This document shows positions 1 through 9,538 of a stretch of DNA of 64,000 bases, one piece after another (the stretch's first letter is position 1; each line of letters opens with the position of its first letter). The translations under genes and the position numbers were made by a program. The notes below the pieces were generated by a model. The model made no database searches. It saw only the letters and a program-made list of their open reading frames with translations, and had not been told where the DNA came from. The DNA lies in assembly GCF_017094505.1 (NCBI RefSeq), contig NZ_CP064787.1:434001-498000 (forward strand), in the 5' to 3' direction. The stretch comes from Halapricum desulfuricans. Lineage in GTDB: Archaea > Halobacteriota > Halobacteria > Halobacteriales > Haloarculaceae.

Positions 1-505
1 TCTCTGTACACGGTGTTCGCTCGGACTCAGAGAGAAGTGTCGTCGCTTCTTCGGGAGAGTGTGCCGCCAGGATAGCTTTTCCGGGAGCCGTGCAGTGTAG
101 GGGCAGTACGTCACCGGCGGTGATTGCTGGTTCGTCGACATCCATCGCGGGTGCTGTGTATAGACACGTGAGTTGGTCGCGTTCAAACGTGAGTAGACTT
201 GCGCTCAGACCAGTCGCGTCGGAGAGGTCCTCGGCGCGGGAGCGACCGACGTTGTACAGATCAAAGTGCGTGCGCGCCGCTGCCCCGATCTCTAGAAACC
301 GGAGACTGGTTCTGTACGTTTGACCGTCCTTGATTACGTATCCTAGCTGAGTGAGCGCAGAGAGGTGGTTGTGGATTGAACTCCGGGAGTGATCCAGCTG
401 ATCGACTACATCTGCGAGTGTCACGCCACCGGAATCGACGATCGCTTTCAAGACTCGGTGGCTAGTCTGGACCGCTTTGACGGGGGGGCTGTCGTCGGCT
501 GTCAT
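1..505 (-). CDS. IclR-family transcriptional regulator (C-terminus beyond window)
   Basis: The reading frame starts at the ATG at 505 and runs off the left edge after 168 codons; the family is usually about 250 residues. Residues 10-65 form a winged helix-turn-helix (VLKAIVDSGG, then DQLDHSRSSIHNHLSAL), and the part after residue 80 (LSDATGLSASLL, HCTAPGKAILA) matches the start of the IclR effector domain. It lies 62 nt downstream of the dehydratase gene on the same strand, so the two are probably cotranscribed. By context it may control the divergent sugar-acid/kinase cluster, sensing a substrate or intermediate. The target is inference. Confidence 0.85.
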   Translation of the reverse strand, partial: MTADDSPPVKAVQTSHRVLKAIVDSGGVTLADVVDQLDHSRSSIHNHLSALTQLGYVIKDGQTYRTSLRFLEIGAAARTHFDLYNVGRSRAEDLSDATGLSASLLTFERDQLTCLYTAPAMDVDEPAITAGDVLPLHCTAPGKAILAAHSPEEATTLLSESERTPCTE

Positions 506-567
506 ACGATAGTGAATGATAGTTGTGCGTAAATATGTTGTCCACTATTAGTGGACTCGTGTGGGTT

Positions 568-1719
568 TCACCATTCCCCAACGCTTCCGTCCTCGTGATA
601 CCAGATCGGGTTCTGCCAGTCGACGTCCAGTTTTGCCTGTCGGCGAATATATTCCTCGCTGACACCGATACCGAGTCCTGGAGCGTTCGGGGCCCGAACG
701 CGGCCGTCCTTGAAACCGAACACAGTCGGATCGTCCAAGTACGCCAGGAGATCGTTGTCTTTCGGTTCGTGAATCTCGAGGTCTTGTCCTTGCGCGAGGG
801 CGTTCGGGCAGACCATGTCGAGTTGAAGGCAAGCTGCGAAAGCAACTGGGCCGAACGGCGAGTGCAGGGAGAGGCTAATATCGGCTGCTTCGGCGGCGTT
901 CGCGATCTTTTTGACTTCCGAGATTCCGCCAGCACTCGATGGATCCGGCTGCACGACATCGACCAGCCGGTCCCCGATGAGATCCTGGAACGCCCACCGT
1001 GAGTAGAGCCGTTCGCCAGTTCCGAGCGGAGTCTTCGTGTGGGGTTCAACTTTCGGAAGTGCCTCCAGATGAGCTGGCCTGACCGGCTCTTCGTAGAACA
1101 GCGGTTCATATTCGTCGAGTTCCGCCGCGAGCCGCTTTGCTGTCCCCGTCCCAACCCGCCCACTGAAGTCGACGACGAGATCGATCTGCTCGCTGATTTC
1201 TTCACGCACGGCGGCGACGCGATCGCGTGCTTGACTGATCGTGTCGGGAGAGTTGAGTCGTTCGGTCTGCGCGACTGCTTCCATTTTGAGGATACTGTAC
1301 CCGTTCGCGACGGCAGTGGCTGCGGCGTCCCTGACGGCGGAAGCGGACTCGCCGCCGACCCACTGGTACACGTCGATATAATCACGTGCCCGACCGCCGA
1401 GCAGCTCATAGATGGGTGCGTCGAAGTACTTGCCCTTGAGATCCCACAGTGCCATATCGATTCCTCCGATCGCGCTCATGAGGATCGGACCGTCCCGGAA
1501 GTACTGCCCGCGATACATGGCCTGCCAGTGACGCTCGATCTCCAGCGGATCTTTGCCCAGCAGGTAGTGTTCCATGACCGTTTCAACGGCTGCAATCGTC
1601 GCTTTCGAATGGCCAGCCAGCGTCGCTTCGCCCCATCCAATCAGTCCAGTGTCCGTTTCGAGTCGGAGAAAGACCCATCGAGGCGGGACGGAGAACACCT
1701 CGTAGTCTGTAATTTCCAT
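568..1719 (-). CDS. Mandelate racemase/muconate lactonizing family sugar-acid dehydratase (DgoD-like, altered active site)
   Basis: A 383-residue enolase-superfamily enzyme, closest in motif layout to galactonate dehydratase. The three Mg ligands fall at the DgoD spacing: Asp184, Glu210 (FYEEP) and Glu236 (GTGERL). The general-base pair is present as Asp259 and His286 (LSLHSPFGP). The second DgoD catalytic histidine, in the DFHGR motif, is Ser186 here (DFSGR), so the exact substrate is uncertain. I chose the ATG at 1719 over an in-frame one 29 codons upstream, because the family N-terminus (MEITDYEVF) begins here. It likely dehydrates an aldonic acid to a 2-keto-3-deoxy acid. It is divergent from the kinase gene and followed by the IclR regulator. 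Confidence 0.85.
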   Translation of the reverse strand: MEITDYEVFSVPPRWVFLRLETDTGLIGWGEATLAGHSKATIAAVETVMEHYLLGKDPLEIERHWQAMYRGQYFRDGPILMSAIGGIDMALWDLKGKYFDAPIYELLGGRARDYIDVYQWVGGESASAVRDAAATAVANGYSILKMEAVAQTERLNSPDTISQARDRVAAVREEISEQIDLVVDFSGRVGTGTAKRLAAELDEYEPLFYEEPVRPAHLEALPKVEPHTKTPLGTGERLYSRWAFQDLIGDRLVDVVQPDPSSAGGISEVKKIANAAEAADISLSLHSPFGPVAFAACLQLDMVCPNALAQGQDLEIHEPKDNDLLAYLDDPTVFGFKDGRVRAPNAPGLGIGVSEEYIRRQAKLDVDWQNPIWYHEDGSVGEW

Positions 1720-1804
1720 ATTGGAGTAACAATGGGGCTCACCTTGTAGATTGTGCGCACTGATTCGAGGTGTGCGGAAGAATGTATTCACAGGAAACAC
1801 AAAC

Positions 1805-1812
1805 ATTTATAT
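1805..1812 (+). promoter_or_regulatory. TATA box of the kinase-aldolase-dehydrogenase operon
   Basis: TTTATATA lies in the 126-bp divergent intergenic region. A start site about 26 nt further on (near 1835) gives a leader of about 10 nt before the ATG at 1846. That leader holds AGGGTGAG (1831-1838), a plausible ribosome binding site. This argues against the upstream in-frame GTG at 1834. Confidence 0.55.
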
Positions 1813-1845
1813 ACTTGATTATCGATCATTAGGGTGAGTGTTCCA

Positions 1846-3393
1846 ATGACAGACGTACTCATCGGTGTCGACGCTGGCACGTCGATGATTAAGGCGGTAG
1901 CATACTCGACAGAAGGGCGTCCCCTGTACAAGAGCAGTCGCAAGAACGAGGTTTTGCGTCCGGAGTCCGGGTGGCGCGAGCAGGACATGGATGACACGTG
2001 GGACGCAACGGCTGCGACACTCCGGGAAGTCGTCGAGCAGCTAAATCCGCAAGACGAGGTCCTCGGGCTGGGCGTTACAGGACAAGGCGACGGCTGTTGG
2101 CTTATCGACGACGAGGGGAAGCCGGCGCGGGACGCGATTCTCTGGCACGACGAACGGGCGAGCGATATCATCGGCGAATGGCAGGATTCCGACGTCAACG
2201 ACCAGTTGTACGACGTTTGCGGGAGTGTCCAGTTCCCGGGATCGAGTCTGGCAATACTGCTGTGGTTGCAGGAACACGAGACGGAGACGATCATGCGGGC
2301 TGACACGGTCTTTTTCAGTAAAGACTGGCTCAAGTACAGGCTCACCGGTGAGATTACGTCGGATCCCAGTGATATGTCGCTGCCGTACGTCGACGTAGAG
2401 ACTGGCGAATACTCCTCGGAAGTGTTCGAGATCGTCGGGGCTCCGCAACTCGAATCGCTGCTACCGCCACTGCACGACCCGCTCGACGTCATCGGCGAGG
2501 TGACTGCCGAGGCGGCCAAACAGACTGATATTCCGGCAGGGACCCCCGTCGTCTCTGGACTATTCGACGTTCCCTGTTCGATGTTCGGTAGTGGTGTCTC
2601 TCACGCCGGGGAAGGCGCCTCAGTCGTCGGAACGACCTCGCTCAATCAGGTGCTGATGGACGAACCCGATCCCAGTCCCGACGGCGTCGGGATGACGCTT
2701 TCGCTGGGACTGGACGGCGAGAACGGGTTCGGCGAGAAACGATGGACCAGGGTCATGGCTTCGATGATCGGAACGCCGAACCTGGACTGGTGGCTGGACA
2801 TGCTCCGGTACAGGGAGGACCCGGACTACGCGGCCATCGAGAAGCGTGCCTCCGAGATCCCGATCGGCAGCGAAGGTGTACTCTACCATCCGTACCTCAG
2901 TGGCTCCGGCGAGCGCGCGCCGTTCCTCAACACGAAGGCGCGTGCACAGATGATCGGTCTGGAACCCGATCATACCGAAGAGCACATCGTCCGGGCGGTC
3001 TACGAGGGTGTCGGGATGGCGATGAAAGACTGCTACGAGCATATCCCGGACACGCCCGAGGAAGTCTATGTAGCCGGCGGTGGGGCCAACTCTGACTTCT
3101 GGTGTCAGATGTTCGCCGACGCCATCGACGCCGAGTTCGCCGTCCCCGAAGGTGAGGAGTTCGGTGCCAAGGGCGCTGCGTTGCTCGCTGGGGCGGCAGT
3201 CGGTGTCTTCGACGACTTCCAGACCGCCGTTCGAGAATCGAGGACTATCGAACAGACATACCAGACTGATCGGACTGCGTCAGAGAAATACGATAAACTT
3301 TATGAATATTACAAGCACACGTACGAGACGACGTTCGACATCTGGGACAAGCGCGTCGAGACGATGGAGGCAATCGAGAGGGTAGACGAGTAA
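1846..3393 (+). CDS. FGGY-family carbohydrate kinase
   Basis: A 515-residue FGGY kinase that phosphorylates a sugar or polyol with ATP in the cytoplasm. The N-terminal domain opens with GVDAGTS (phosphate loop). The middle carries GQGDGCWL, a motif reminiscent of erythritol/polyol kinases. The Asp in SGLFDVPCS is the likely catalytic base. The C-terminal ATPase domain has VAGGGANSDFW and GAKGAALLAG. The ATG at 1846 is preferred because AGGGTGAG lies 7 nt upstream; an in-frame GTG at 1834 would add four residues. It is followed by a class II aldolase and a GlpA-like dehydrogenase, which suggests phosphorylation precedes oxidation or aldol cleavage. The substrate cannot be read from the sequence; xylulo-, fuculo- and erythritol kinases are all family members. 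Confidence 0.85.
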   Translation: MTDVLIGVDAGTSMIKAVAYSTEGRPLYKSSRKNEVLRPESGWREQDMDDTWDATAATLREVVEQLNPQDEVLGLGVTGQGDGCWLIDDEGKPARDAILWHDERASDIIGEWQDSDVNDQLYDVCGSVQFPGSSLAILLWLQEHETETIMRADTVFFSKDWLKYRLTGEITSDPSDMSLPYVDVETGEYSSEVFEIVGAPQLESLLPPLHDPLDVIGEVTAEAAKQTDIPAGTPVVSGLFDVPCSMFGSGVSHAGEGASVVGTTSLNQVLMDEPDPSPDGVGMTLSLGLDGENGFGEKRWTRVMASMIGTPNLDWWLDMLRYREDPDYAAIEKRASEIPIGSEGVLYHPYLSGSGERAPFLNTKARAQMIGLEPDHTEEHIVRAVYEGVGMAMKDCYEHIPDTPEEVYVAGGGANSDFWCQMFADAIDAEFAVPEGEEFGAKGAALLAGAAVGVFDDFQTAVRESRTIEQTYQTDRTASEKYDKLYEYYKHTYETTFDIWDKRVETMEAIERVDE

Positions 3394-3512
3394 ACGGACC
3401 CGTTCGCCGTGGCTCGCGGCAGCGCAAACGAGGCTACCATGGCACCAGTTTCGGATGGCATCACCGATCGAATAGAAAACGACAAACTGCGGTAAGCAAC
3501 ACGAAACCAATC

Positions 3513-4166
3513 ATGACAAACGACCTCATGCTACAGGCGGAGAGAGAGAAAGTAAGCGAACTCGGACGCGAGATGCTCGATCAGGGACTCACGAAAGGCA
3601 CCGGCGGGAACATTAGTGTCAGGAGCGGCGATCGGATAGCGATTAGCCCGTCTGGCGTCCCGTACAGAGAAATCGAACCCGAAGACGTTCCTGTCGTCGA
3701 TCTCGACGGCAACCGGATTGAAGGCGAGCGTGACCCGTCGAGCGAGATTGCGATGCACACCGGGATACTCCGCGAGCGCGACGACGTCGGTGGCGTCGTC
3801 CACAACCACTCGCCGTATGCGACCACCTTCGCGAGTCTGGGCGAGCCGGTCCCGGCCAGCCACTACCTCATCGCCTACGTCGGCGACCAGATCCCCGTTG
3901 CGCCGTACGCGACCTTCGGGACGCCCGAGCTGGCTGAGGCGGCACTCGACACCCTCGGCGACGAGTACAACGCCTGCCTGCTGGAGAACCACGGCGTCGT
4001 GACTGTCGGCGAGACTATCGACGCCGCATTCGAGGTCGCGATGATGGTCGAGTACTGTGCGCGCATCCACTATCAGGCAGTCAGCATCGGCGAGCCGAAC
4101 GTCCTGCCTGACGAGGAGATCGACACGCTCCTCGAGGCCTTCGAGGGCTACGGTGAGGCGCACTGA
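3513..4166 (+). CDS. Class II aldolase/adducin-family protein (fuculose-phosphate aldolase-like)
   Basis: A 217-residue zinc aldolase of the FucA/AraD type. It shows GTGGNIS (phosphate binding), [11 protein letters not shown] with the likely catalytic Glu, the zinc-binding pair HNH in [10 protein letters not shown], and a third zinc His in ENHGVV. Members cleave ketose-1-phosphates to dihydroxyacetone phosphate plus an aldehyde, or epimerise pentulose 5-phosphates. It lies 119 nt downstream of the kinase and 26 nt before the dehydrogenase, all on plus, so a single transcript is likely. The combination with the kinase suggests cleavage of a phosphorylated ketose. The specific sugar is unknown. 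Confidence 0.85.
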   Translation: MTNDLMLQAEREKVSELGREMLDQGLTKGTGGNISVRSGDRIAISPSGVPYREIEPEDVPVVDLDGNRIEGERDPSSEIAMHTGILRERDDVGGVVHNHSPYATTFASLGEPVPASHYLIAYVGDQIPVAPYATFGTPELAEAALDTLGDEYNACLLENHGVVTVGETIDAAFEVAMMVEYCARIHYQAVSIGEPNVLPDEEIDTLLEAFEGYGEAH

Positions 4167-4192
4167 TCAATGGACTCCCCAACACGCAGGAA

Positions 4193-5878
4193 GTGACCAG
4201 TTTGCCACCCAGAGTAGTCGTGATCGGCGGCGGTGCGACCGGTACGGGCACTGCTCGTGACCTCGCGATGCGCGGGTTCGACGTCACACTGCTCGAGAGA
4301 GGGAATCTCACCCACGGTACGACCGGTCGGACGCACGGACACCTCCACAGCGGCGGTCGATACGCCGTCTCCGATCAGGAGAGCGCCGTCGACTGCATCG
4401 AGGAGAACAGGATTCTCAGAGATATCGCGTCACACTGCATCGAGGACACCGGTGGTCTGTTCGTCCAGCTCGAGGGCGACTCGGACGAATACTTCCAGCA
4501 GAAACTCGACGGCTGCGAGGAGTGTGGTATCCCGACGGAAGTCATCTCCGGTGAGGAAGCACGCAGACGGGAACCGCATCTCACTGAGAAGACCGAACGA
4601 GCGATCCGAGTTCCGGACGGTGCAATCGATCCATTCCGGTTAGCCGTCGCTAACGCCGCTGACGCCGTCGAGCACGGTGCGACGATCGAGACACACGCCG
4701 AGGTCGTCGACCTGCTCGTCGAGGACGACGCTGTCGCTGGTGTCCGATTCGAGCGCCGGAAGTCGAACCACCTCGGCGAAGGAACCGAGGGCGACATCGA
4801 GACGATCGACGCGGATCACGTCGTCAGCGCGGCCGGCGCGTGGGCCGGTCAGATCGCTGCGATGGCCGATATCGACGTGGCGATGTCCATCTCGAAGGGG
4901 GCGATGGTCGTCACGAACGTCCGCCAGGTCGATACCGTGATCAATCGCTGCCTCCCCAAAGGCGAGGGCGATACGATCATCCCCCACGAGACGACGGTCC
5001 TGCTGGGTGCAAACGACGAACCCGTCGACGATCCGGACGACTATCCCGAAGAGCAGTGGGAAGTAGAGATGATGATCGACGTCGCGTCGGAGATGGTCCC
5101 GATCGTCGAGAGCGCGCGGATGCTCCGCGCGTACTGGGGGGTCAGGCCGCTTTACGATCCGAATTCGGGCGAGACTGAAGATACTGGAGATGTGACGCGT
5201 AACTACTTTGTTCTCGATCACGCACAGCGAGACGGCGTCGCTGGATTTACCACCGTTGTCGGGGGCAAACTCACGACCTACCGCGAGATGGCCGAAAAGA
5301 TCTCGGACCACGTCTGCGAGCGGTTCGGTATCGAGCGCGAATGTCGGACCGCCGATGAACCGCTGCCGGGCAGCGAGGACTTCTCGGTCCTGCGCGATTA
5401 CATGGAGGAGTTCGGGCTTCGCTCGCCGGTCGGCCGGCGCAGCGTCGAGCGACTCGGCTCGCGCGCGGACGAGGTGCTCACGACCGACGACCCGAACCCC
5501 GTCATCTGTGGGTGTGAAGGCGTCACGCGCGCTGAAGTGCAGGACGCTATCGAGCAGTCCGGCTCGGATCTCAACGCCGTGCGCATCAGGACCCGCGCCT
5601 CGATGGGCAACTGTCAGGGCGGGATGTGCGCCCACCGGCTGGCGAGCGAGGTTCACGACGCGAACGTCGACGGGCAAACCTTCGACGAAGCCGTCGCCCG
5701 GGAAGCCTGGGACGAACTGCTCCAAGAGCGCTGGAAGGGCCAGCGCCACGCCCTCTGGGGCCAGCAGCTCTCGCAGGCCATGTTGAACTACGCACTCCAC
5801 GCGACCACCCAGAACCGGGACAACGATCCCGCCGACGGCAACCCGATCGACTTCGCCGCGTTCGATTCGGGCCCGTAA
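4193..5878 (+). CDS. GlpA-type FAD-dependent glycerol-3-phosphate dehydrogenase homologue
   Basis: A 561-residue flavoprotein starting at a GTG (GGAAG just upstream). The N-terminus is a Rossmann FAD-binding motif ([16 protein letters not shown]). The central region matches the DAO/GlpD fold ([27 protein letters not shown]). The C-terminus carries a BFD-like [2Fe-2S] domain with CGCEG and GNCQGGMC, typical of anaerobic GlpA rather than aerobic GlpD. GlpA normally works with GlpB and GlpC to pass electrons to quinone; neither is adjacent. With an FGGY kinase and an aldolase in the same operon, it may oxidise another polyol phosphate rather than glycerol-3-phosphate. That reassignment is inference. 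Confidence 0.8.
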   Translation: MTSLPPRVVVIGGGATGTGTARDLAMRGFDVTLLERGNLTHGTTGRTHGHLHSGGRYAVSDQESAVDCIEENRILRDIASHCIEDTGGLFVQLEGDSDEYFQQKLDGCEECGIPTEVISGEEARRREPHLTEKTERAIRVPDGAIDPFRLAVANAADAVEHGATIETHAEVVDLLVEDDAVAGVRFERRKSNHLGEGTEGDIETIDADHVVSAAGAWAGQIAAMADIDVAMSISKGAMVVTNVRQVDTVINRCLPKGEGDTIIPHETTVLLGANDEPVDDPDDYPEEQWEVEMMIDVASEMVPIVESARMLRAYWGVRPLYDPNSGETEDTGDVTRNYFVLDHAQRDGVAGFTTVVGGKLTTYREMAEKISDHVCERFGIERECRTADEPLPGSEDFSVLRDYMEEFGLRSPVGRRSVERLGSRADEVLTTDDPNPVICGCEGVTRAEVQDAIEQSGSDLNAVRIRTRASMGNCQGGMCAHRLASEVHDANVDGQTFDEAVAREAWDELLQERWKGQRHALWGQQLSQAMLNYALHATTQNRDNDPADGNPIDFAAFDSGP

Positions 5879-6066
5879 CCCGACACAGCGGCAGACGACG
5901 GGTCGAACTGTGATGATTAGCATACGCGCCTTTCGGACGAAGGCAACGGTCGTCGTCGACCGTCAGTCGCATCTATGCTGATGTCACCAAAATAGTTTGA
6001 AGACATATAGAACGACTATTTTAACAGATAACGTATATTTTTCTCCGCTGGGATCGTCGTGTTGTC

Positions 6067-6146
6067 ATACTGGTGGCTATACGTTCGTCAAGCTATTCAG
6101 TACGCCAGCGTGCCGAATCAGCTCAAATTGCTCTAGCCGCCAGTAT
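6067..6146. repeat. Short palindromic element, copy 1
   Basis: An 80-bp element with terminal inverted repeats: ATACTGGTGGCTATA at the left and TAGCCGCCAGTAT at the right. The same ends bound a second copy at 16855-16928. The interior differs between copies apart from a shared GTGCCG/CGGCAC motif. It has no coding capacity. It looks like a miniature inverted-repeat element or an extragenic palindrome. Confidence 0.7.
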
Positions 6147-6320
6147 CAGGGTTTATAATGCGGATCGTGTCGTGAGCAGGTGTTTTTCGACGAGAGCCAT
6201 CCATCGGTGAGAATCTTGGCGTTGTCGACGTGTATTCCTTCTTCAGTCCGAAAAATCAGCAAGAATTGACATTTTCCATCACTAATTTGCATTTATATAG
6301 TATATTTTCCAATTTTGTGA

Positions 6321-6437
6321 TTATCTGTGGGAACAGCCAGTATTGCCGATTTTCGAGTCGATCTCCGTCCCATCGACCGTAACGTGGTCTGGGCTGGATC
6401 TGCCTCCGAGATACGGTGGGACTCTGCGGATCCAATT
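6321..6437 (-). pseudogene. Transposase remnant (IS6/ISH-like DDE family)
   Basis: The minus strand encodes NWIRRVPPYLGG, then SSPDHVTVDGTEID, before a stop. This resembles the haloarchaeal IS6-type transposase core, where NWV..., PDHVAVDETVI and QYWLYAAVD occur in this order. A QYWLF string follows in another frame, so the fragment is truncated and frameshifted. Assignment rests on remembered family motifs and a short stretch. Confidence 0.4.
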
Positions 6438-6555
6438 ATTGTCGGTGGACCACGATTATTCGATGATTAATATAAAGAATATTTCATGCATGTGAATATG
6501 GTGTTTTCCACGATACAACGGCATACCCGGTACTCTCCGGTCGACTTGACATCCT

Positions 6556-6584
6556 CCACACGACTGAACTCGTGTGGGCTTTTT
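6556..6584 (+). terminator. Hairpin followed by T run
   Basis: CCACACGA pairs with TCGTGTGG across a six-base loop and is followed by GCTTTTT. This resembles an intrinsic terminator read on plus. It could equally be the leftover end of an IS200/IS605-type element, since similar hairpins close TnpB elements in haloarchaea. Confidence 0.45.
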
Positions 6585-6732
6585 CCTGTATTTCTGTAAC
6601 CCGCAGTATTGACCACGAGATAGTGTCTGTGTGTGAATGTGTCCGATTTCCAGGTCCAGGACAAAAGGCGTAGTAGAAGACGTCATTCTCCTACTTCCCT
6701 TGCCGGGCAGCGAGAGGGGGCTGACCGGTACG

Positions 6733-7713
6733 TTACAATCGATCAGCGATGTCTTCGGCGAAGTACGTCAGGATGAGATCCGCTCCGGCACGCTTGATCG
6801 AGAGCAGCGCCTCGTAGGCCGTCTCCTCCAGATCGAGCCAGCCCTGCTGGGAGGCGGCGTGGAGCATGGCGTACTCCCCGGAGACGTTGTAGGCCGCGAC
6901 GGGGCGATCGAAGTGCTCGCGCACGTCGCTCACGACGTCGAGGTACGGCAACGCGGGCTTGACCATCAGCACGTCCGCGCCCTGCCGGACGTCCAGTTCG
7001 ACCTCGCGGATCGCTTCCCGGCGGTTCGCCGGGTCCATCTGGTAGTGGCGTCGGTCGCCGAACGCGGGCGCACCGTCGGCCGCGTCGCGGAACGGCCCGT
7101 AGAAGGCCGACTCGTATTTCGCGGCGTAGCTCATGATCGGCACGTCCGCGTGCTCCGCTTCGTCCAGCGCCTCCCGGATCGCGCCGACCATCCCGTCGGT
7201 CATCGAGGAGGGGGCGACCATGTCAGCGCCGGCCTCGGCGTGGGAGACGGCCGTCTTCGCGAGCAACTCGAGGGTCGGATCGTTCTCGACGGTGAGCGTT
7301 GGATCGGTCCGGGCGTCCGGTTCGATCACGCCACAGTGGCCGTGCTCGGTGTACTCACACAGACAGACGTCGGTGATGACGTAGGCGTCGGTCGCCGTGC
7401 TGATCCGCCGGACGGCCTCCTGGACGACGCCCTCGGGGGCCCAGGCGCGCGATCCCGTCCCGTCTTTCGACTCGGGGATCCCGAAGACGATGACGGCCTC
7501 GACGCCGGTCTCACGGATCTCCTCGACGCGATCGACCGCCTCGTCGATCGGGACGCGCTCGTGGCCGGGCATCGACTCGATCGGGCGGCGTTCGTCGGTT
7601 GTCGCGTCGACGAACACCGGCGCGATCAGGTCGGTGGCCGAGAGGTCGGTTTCGCTGACCAGTCCCCGGATCCCGTCGCGTCGGAGGCGACGCGGGCGCT
7701 CTGTGAGGTCCAT
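6733..7713 (-). CDS. hemB: Delta-aminolevulinic acid dehydratase (porphobilinogen synthase)
   Basis: A 326-residue cytoplasmic enzyme that condenses two aminolevulinate molecules to porphobilinogen in tetrapyrrole (haem, cobalamin) synthesis. It has the metal-binding cysteine cluster [14 protein letters not shown], the first active-site lysine in [13 protein letters not shown], and the Schiff-base lysine in [10 protein letters not shown]. Length is normal for the family. It stands alone on minus, with no other haem gene adjacent; a radical SAM/SPASM gene related to haem-pathway enzymes is at 45.2 kb. Confidence 0.96.
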   Translation of the reverse strand: MDLTERPRRLRRDGIRGLVSETDLSATDLIAPVFVDATTDERRPIESMPGHERVPIDEAVDRVEEIRETGVEAVIVFGIPESKDGTGSRAWAPEGVVQEAVRRISTATDAYVITDVCLCEYTEHGHCGVIEPDARTDPTLTVENDPTLELLAKTAVSHAEAGADMVAPSSMTDGMVGAIREALDEAEHADVPIMSYAAKYESAFYGPFRDAADGAPAFGDRRHYQMDPANRREAIREVELDVRQGADVLMVKPALPYLDVVSDVREHFDRPVAAYNVSGEYAMLHAASQQGWLDLEETAYEALLSIKRAGADLILTYFAEDIADRL

Positions 7714-7806
7714 ACCGTCCCTTCGGCCCGCACGTAGAAAACGTTGGCATCGCCGGGCGACCGCGAGTCCGCGGGCAGCAATCGATCGGCGTTACAGAGC
7801 GGCGTC

Positions 7807-9255
7807 CTACGACGTCGCTTCCTTGTACTCGTTGACCAGCGCCTGCATCGACTCCTTGGCGTCGCCGAAGAGCATCGACGTGTTGTCGCGGGCGAACAGC
7901 GGGTTGGCGATCCCGGAGAAGCCGGGACTGAGACTGCGCTTGTTGACGACGACGTGACGGGCCTGATCAACGTTGAGGATCGGCATGCCCGAGATCGGGC
8001 TCCCGTCGTCCTCGTTGGCCCGCGGGTTGACGACGTCGTTGGCACCGGTGACGATCACCAGATCCGTCTGTGAGAAGGTCGGATTGACTTCCTCGAGTTC
8101 GCGCATCTTGTCGTAGGGCACGTCCGCCTCGGCCAGCAGGGCGTTCATGTGCCCGGGCATCCGACCCGCGACGGGGTGGATCCCGAACTCGACGTCGACG
8201 CCGTTGTCCTCGAGCAGTTCGACGAGTTCCGCGACGGCGTGCTGGGCCTGGGCGACGGCCATCCCGTAGCCGGGAACGATGACGACCCGGTCGGCCGTCT
8301 CCATGAGCATGACGACCTCTTCGGGCGAGGTCTCGGTGATGTTGCCCTCGTAGATGTCCTCCATCTCCTCGCTGTCGTCGTCGCCGCCGAGACCGCCGAA
8401 GAAGACGTTCGTCAGCGAGCGGTTCATCGATTCGCACATGATGATCGTCAGGATCATCCCCGCCGCGCCGACGAGCGTCCCGGCGACGATCAGTACGGTA
8501 TTGTTCAGGACGAACCCCGTCGTTGCGGCCGCCAGCCCCGAGTAGGAGTTCAGAAGCGAGATGACGACCGGCATGTCCGCGCCGCCGATCGGCACGACGA
8601 GGAACACGCCCAGAAGGAGTGCCGCCGCGACGACGACCCAGTAGACTGGGATCCACTCCGCGGTCGGCACGCCGCCGAACAGCGACGGCTGGACGACGAG
8701 GACGGCCCCGGCGACGAGCGCGGCCGAGAGGAACGCGACCTTGAGCGCGTGGCCGGTGTTGGTGCCGACCGGCGAGTCGCCGACGACCCCGTGGAGCTTC
8801 CCTGCAGCGACGAAGCTCCCGGAGAACGTCACCGAGCCGATGATCGCGGCGACGGCCGCCGACGCCGTCAGTCCGACCCCGAGGTCGCCACCGCCGGCGA
8901 GCACGTCGACCAGTTCGGCACCGGCGACGACTGCCGACGCGCCGCCGCCGAACCCGTTGAACAGCCCGACCAGCTGTGGCATCTCCGTGGTCTCGACGGC
9001 GACCGCGAGATACGCCCCGATCGCGCCGCCGACCAGCAGCCCCGCCGCGAGGACCGCCGGCGAGAGAATCTCGAACCACAGGATGGTGATCGTAACTGCC
9101 AGGAACATCCCGCCGGACGAGATCAGGTTCCCGCGCGTCGCCGTCCGCGGATGGGTCATGTCGCGCAGGCCCTGAATGAACATGATCGCGGCGACGAGAT
9201 ACACGAGTTGCAGGACCTGTTCGTCAAATTGCTGGGCGAGGATTCCGTCAGCCAT
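7807..9255 (-). CDS. pntB: NAD(P) transhydrogenase subunit beta
   Basis: A 482-residue subunit of the proton-translocating transhydrogenase. The first ~280 residues are mostly membrane segments (dII). The C-terminus is the NADP(H)-binding dIII domain, with VPGYGMAVAQAQH, GIHPVAGRMPGHMN and TGANDVVNP. It works with the two alpha polypeptides just upstream to couple hydride transfer from NADH to NADP+ with proton entry. It lies 1 nt from the small alpha subunit, so translational coupling is likely. It is the last gene of the operon. Confidence 0.96.
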   Translation of the reverse strand: MADGILAQQFDEQVLQLVYLVAAIMFIQGLRDMTHPRTATRGNLISSGGMFLAVTITILWFEILSPAVLAAGLLVGGAIGAYLAVAVETTEMPQLVGLFNGFGGGASAVVAGAELVDVLAGGGDLGVGLTASAAVAAIIGSVTFSGSFVAAGKLHGVVGDSPVGTNTGHALKVAFLSAALVAGAVLVVQPSLFGGVPTAEWIPVYWVVVAAALLLGVFLVVPIGGADMPVVISLLNSYSGLAAATTGFVLNNTVLIVAGTLVGAAGMILTIIMCESMNRSLTNVFFGGLGGDDDSEEMEDIYEGNITETSPEEVVMLMETADRVVIVPGYGMAVAQAQHAVAELVELLEDNGVDVEFGIHPVAGRMPGHMNALLAEADVPYDKMRELEEVNPTFSQTDLVIVTGANDVVNPRANEDDGSPISGMPILNVDQARHVVVNKRSLSPGFSGIANPLFARDNTSMLFGDAKESMQALVNEYKEATS

Positions 9256-9256
9256 C

Positions 9257-9538
9257 CTACCGACCCCCCTGACTGAACTCGCTCAGCATGAAGTGACTCA
9301 CCATGTAGCCGCCGACGACGTTGATCGTCGCCATGACGACCGCGACGAATCCCAGCGCGGTCGCCAGCGTCGTCGACCCGGACCCGGCGACGACGACCGA
9401 CCCCAGCAGGGTGATCCCGGAGATGGCGTTCGCGCCGGACATCAGCGGCGTGTGCAGGTTCGTCGGGATCTTCGTGATGATCTCGTAGCCGACGAACGCC
9501 GAGAGGACGAACAGCGTCAGGTTCTCGACGAACGTCAC
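9257..9538 (-). CDS. pntA2: NAD(P) transhydrogenase subunit alpha, small membrane part
   Basis: A 93-residue protein with three or so hydrophobic segments (NLTLFVLSAFVGYEIITKIP, ISGITLLGSVVVAGS, FVAVVMATINVVGGYMVSHF). It corresponds to the C-terminal membrane domain of bacterial PntA, encoded separately here as in other three-gene systems. Its start overlaps the stop of the large alpha gene by 4 nt (ATGA), and pntB follows after 1 nt. Confidence 0.93.
   Translation of the reverse strand: MTFVENLTLFVLSAFVGYEIITKIPTNLHTPLMSGANAISGITLLGSVVVAGSGSTTLATALGFVAVVMATINVVGGYMVSHFMLSEFSQGGR

Larger units (their letters stand above)
5879..6732. other. Intergenic region, AT-rich, no intact gene
   Basis: This 854-bp stretch between the GlpA-like gene and hemB is noticeably AT-richer than its surroundings, especially 5990-6050 and 6240-6320. 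It holds a palindromic repeat (6067-6146), a decayed transposase remnant on minus (6321-6437) and a hairpin with a T run (6556-6584). I see no intact protein gene. The mix suggests an old landing site for mobile DNA. Confidence 0.6.
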
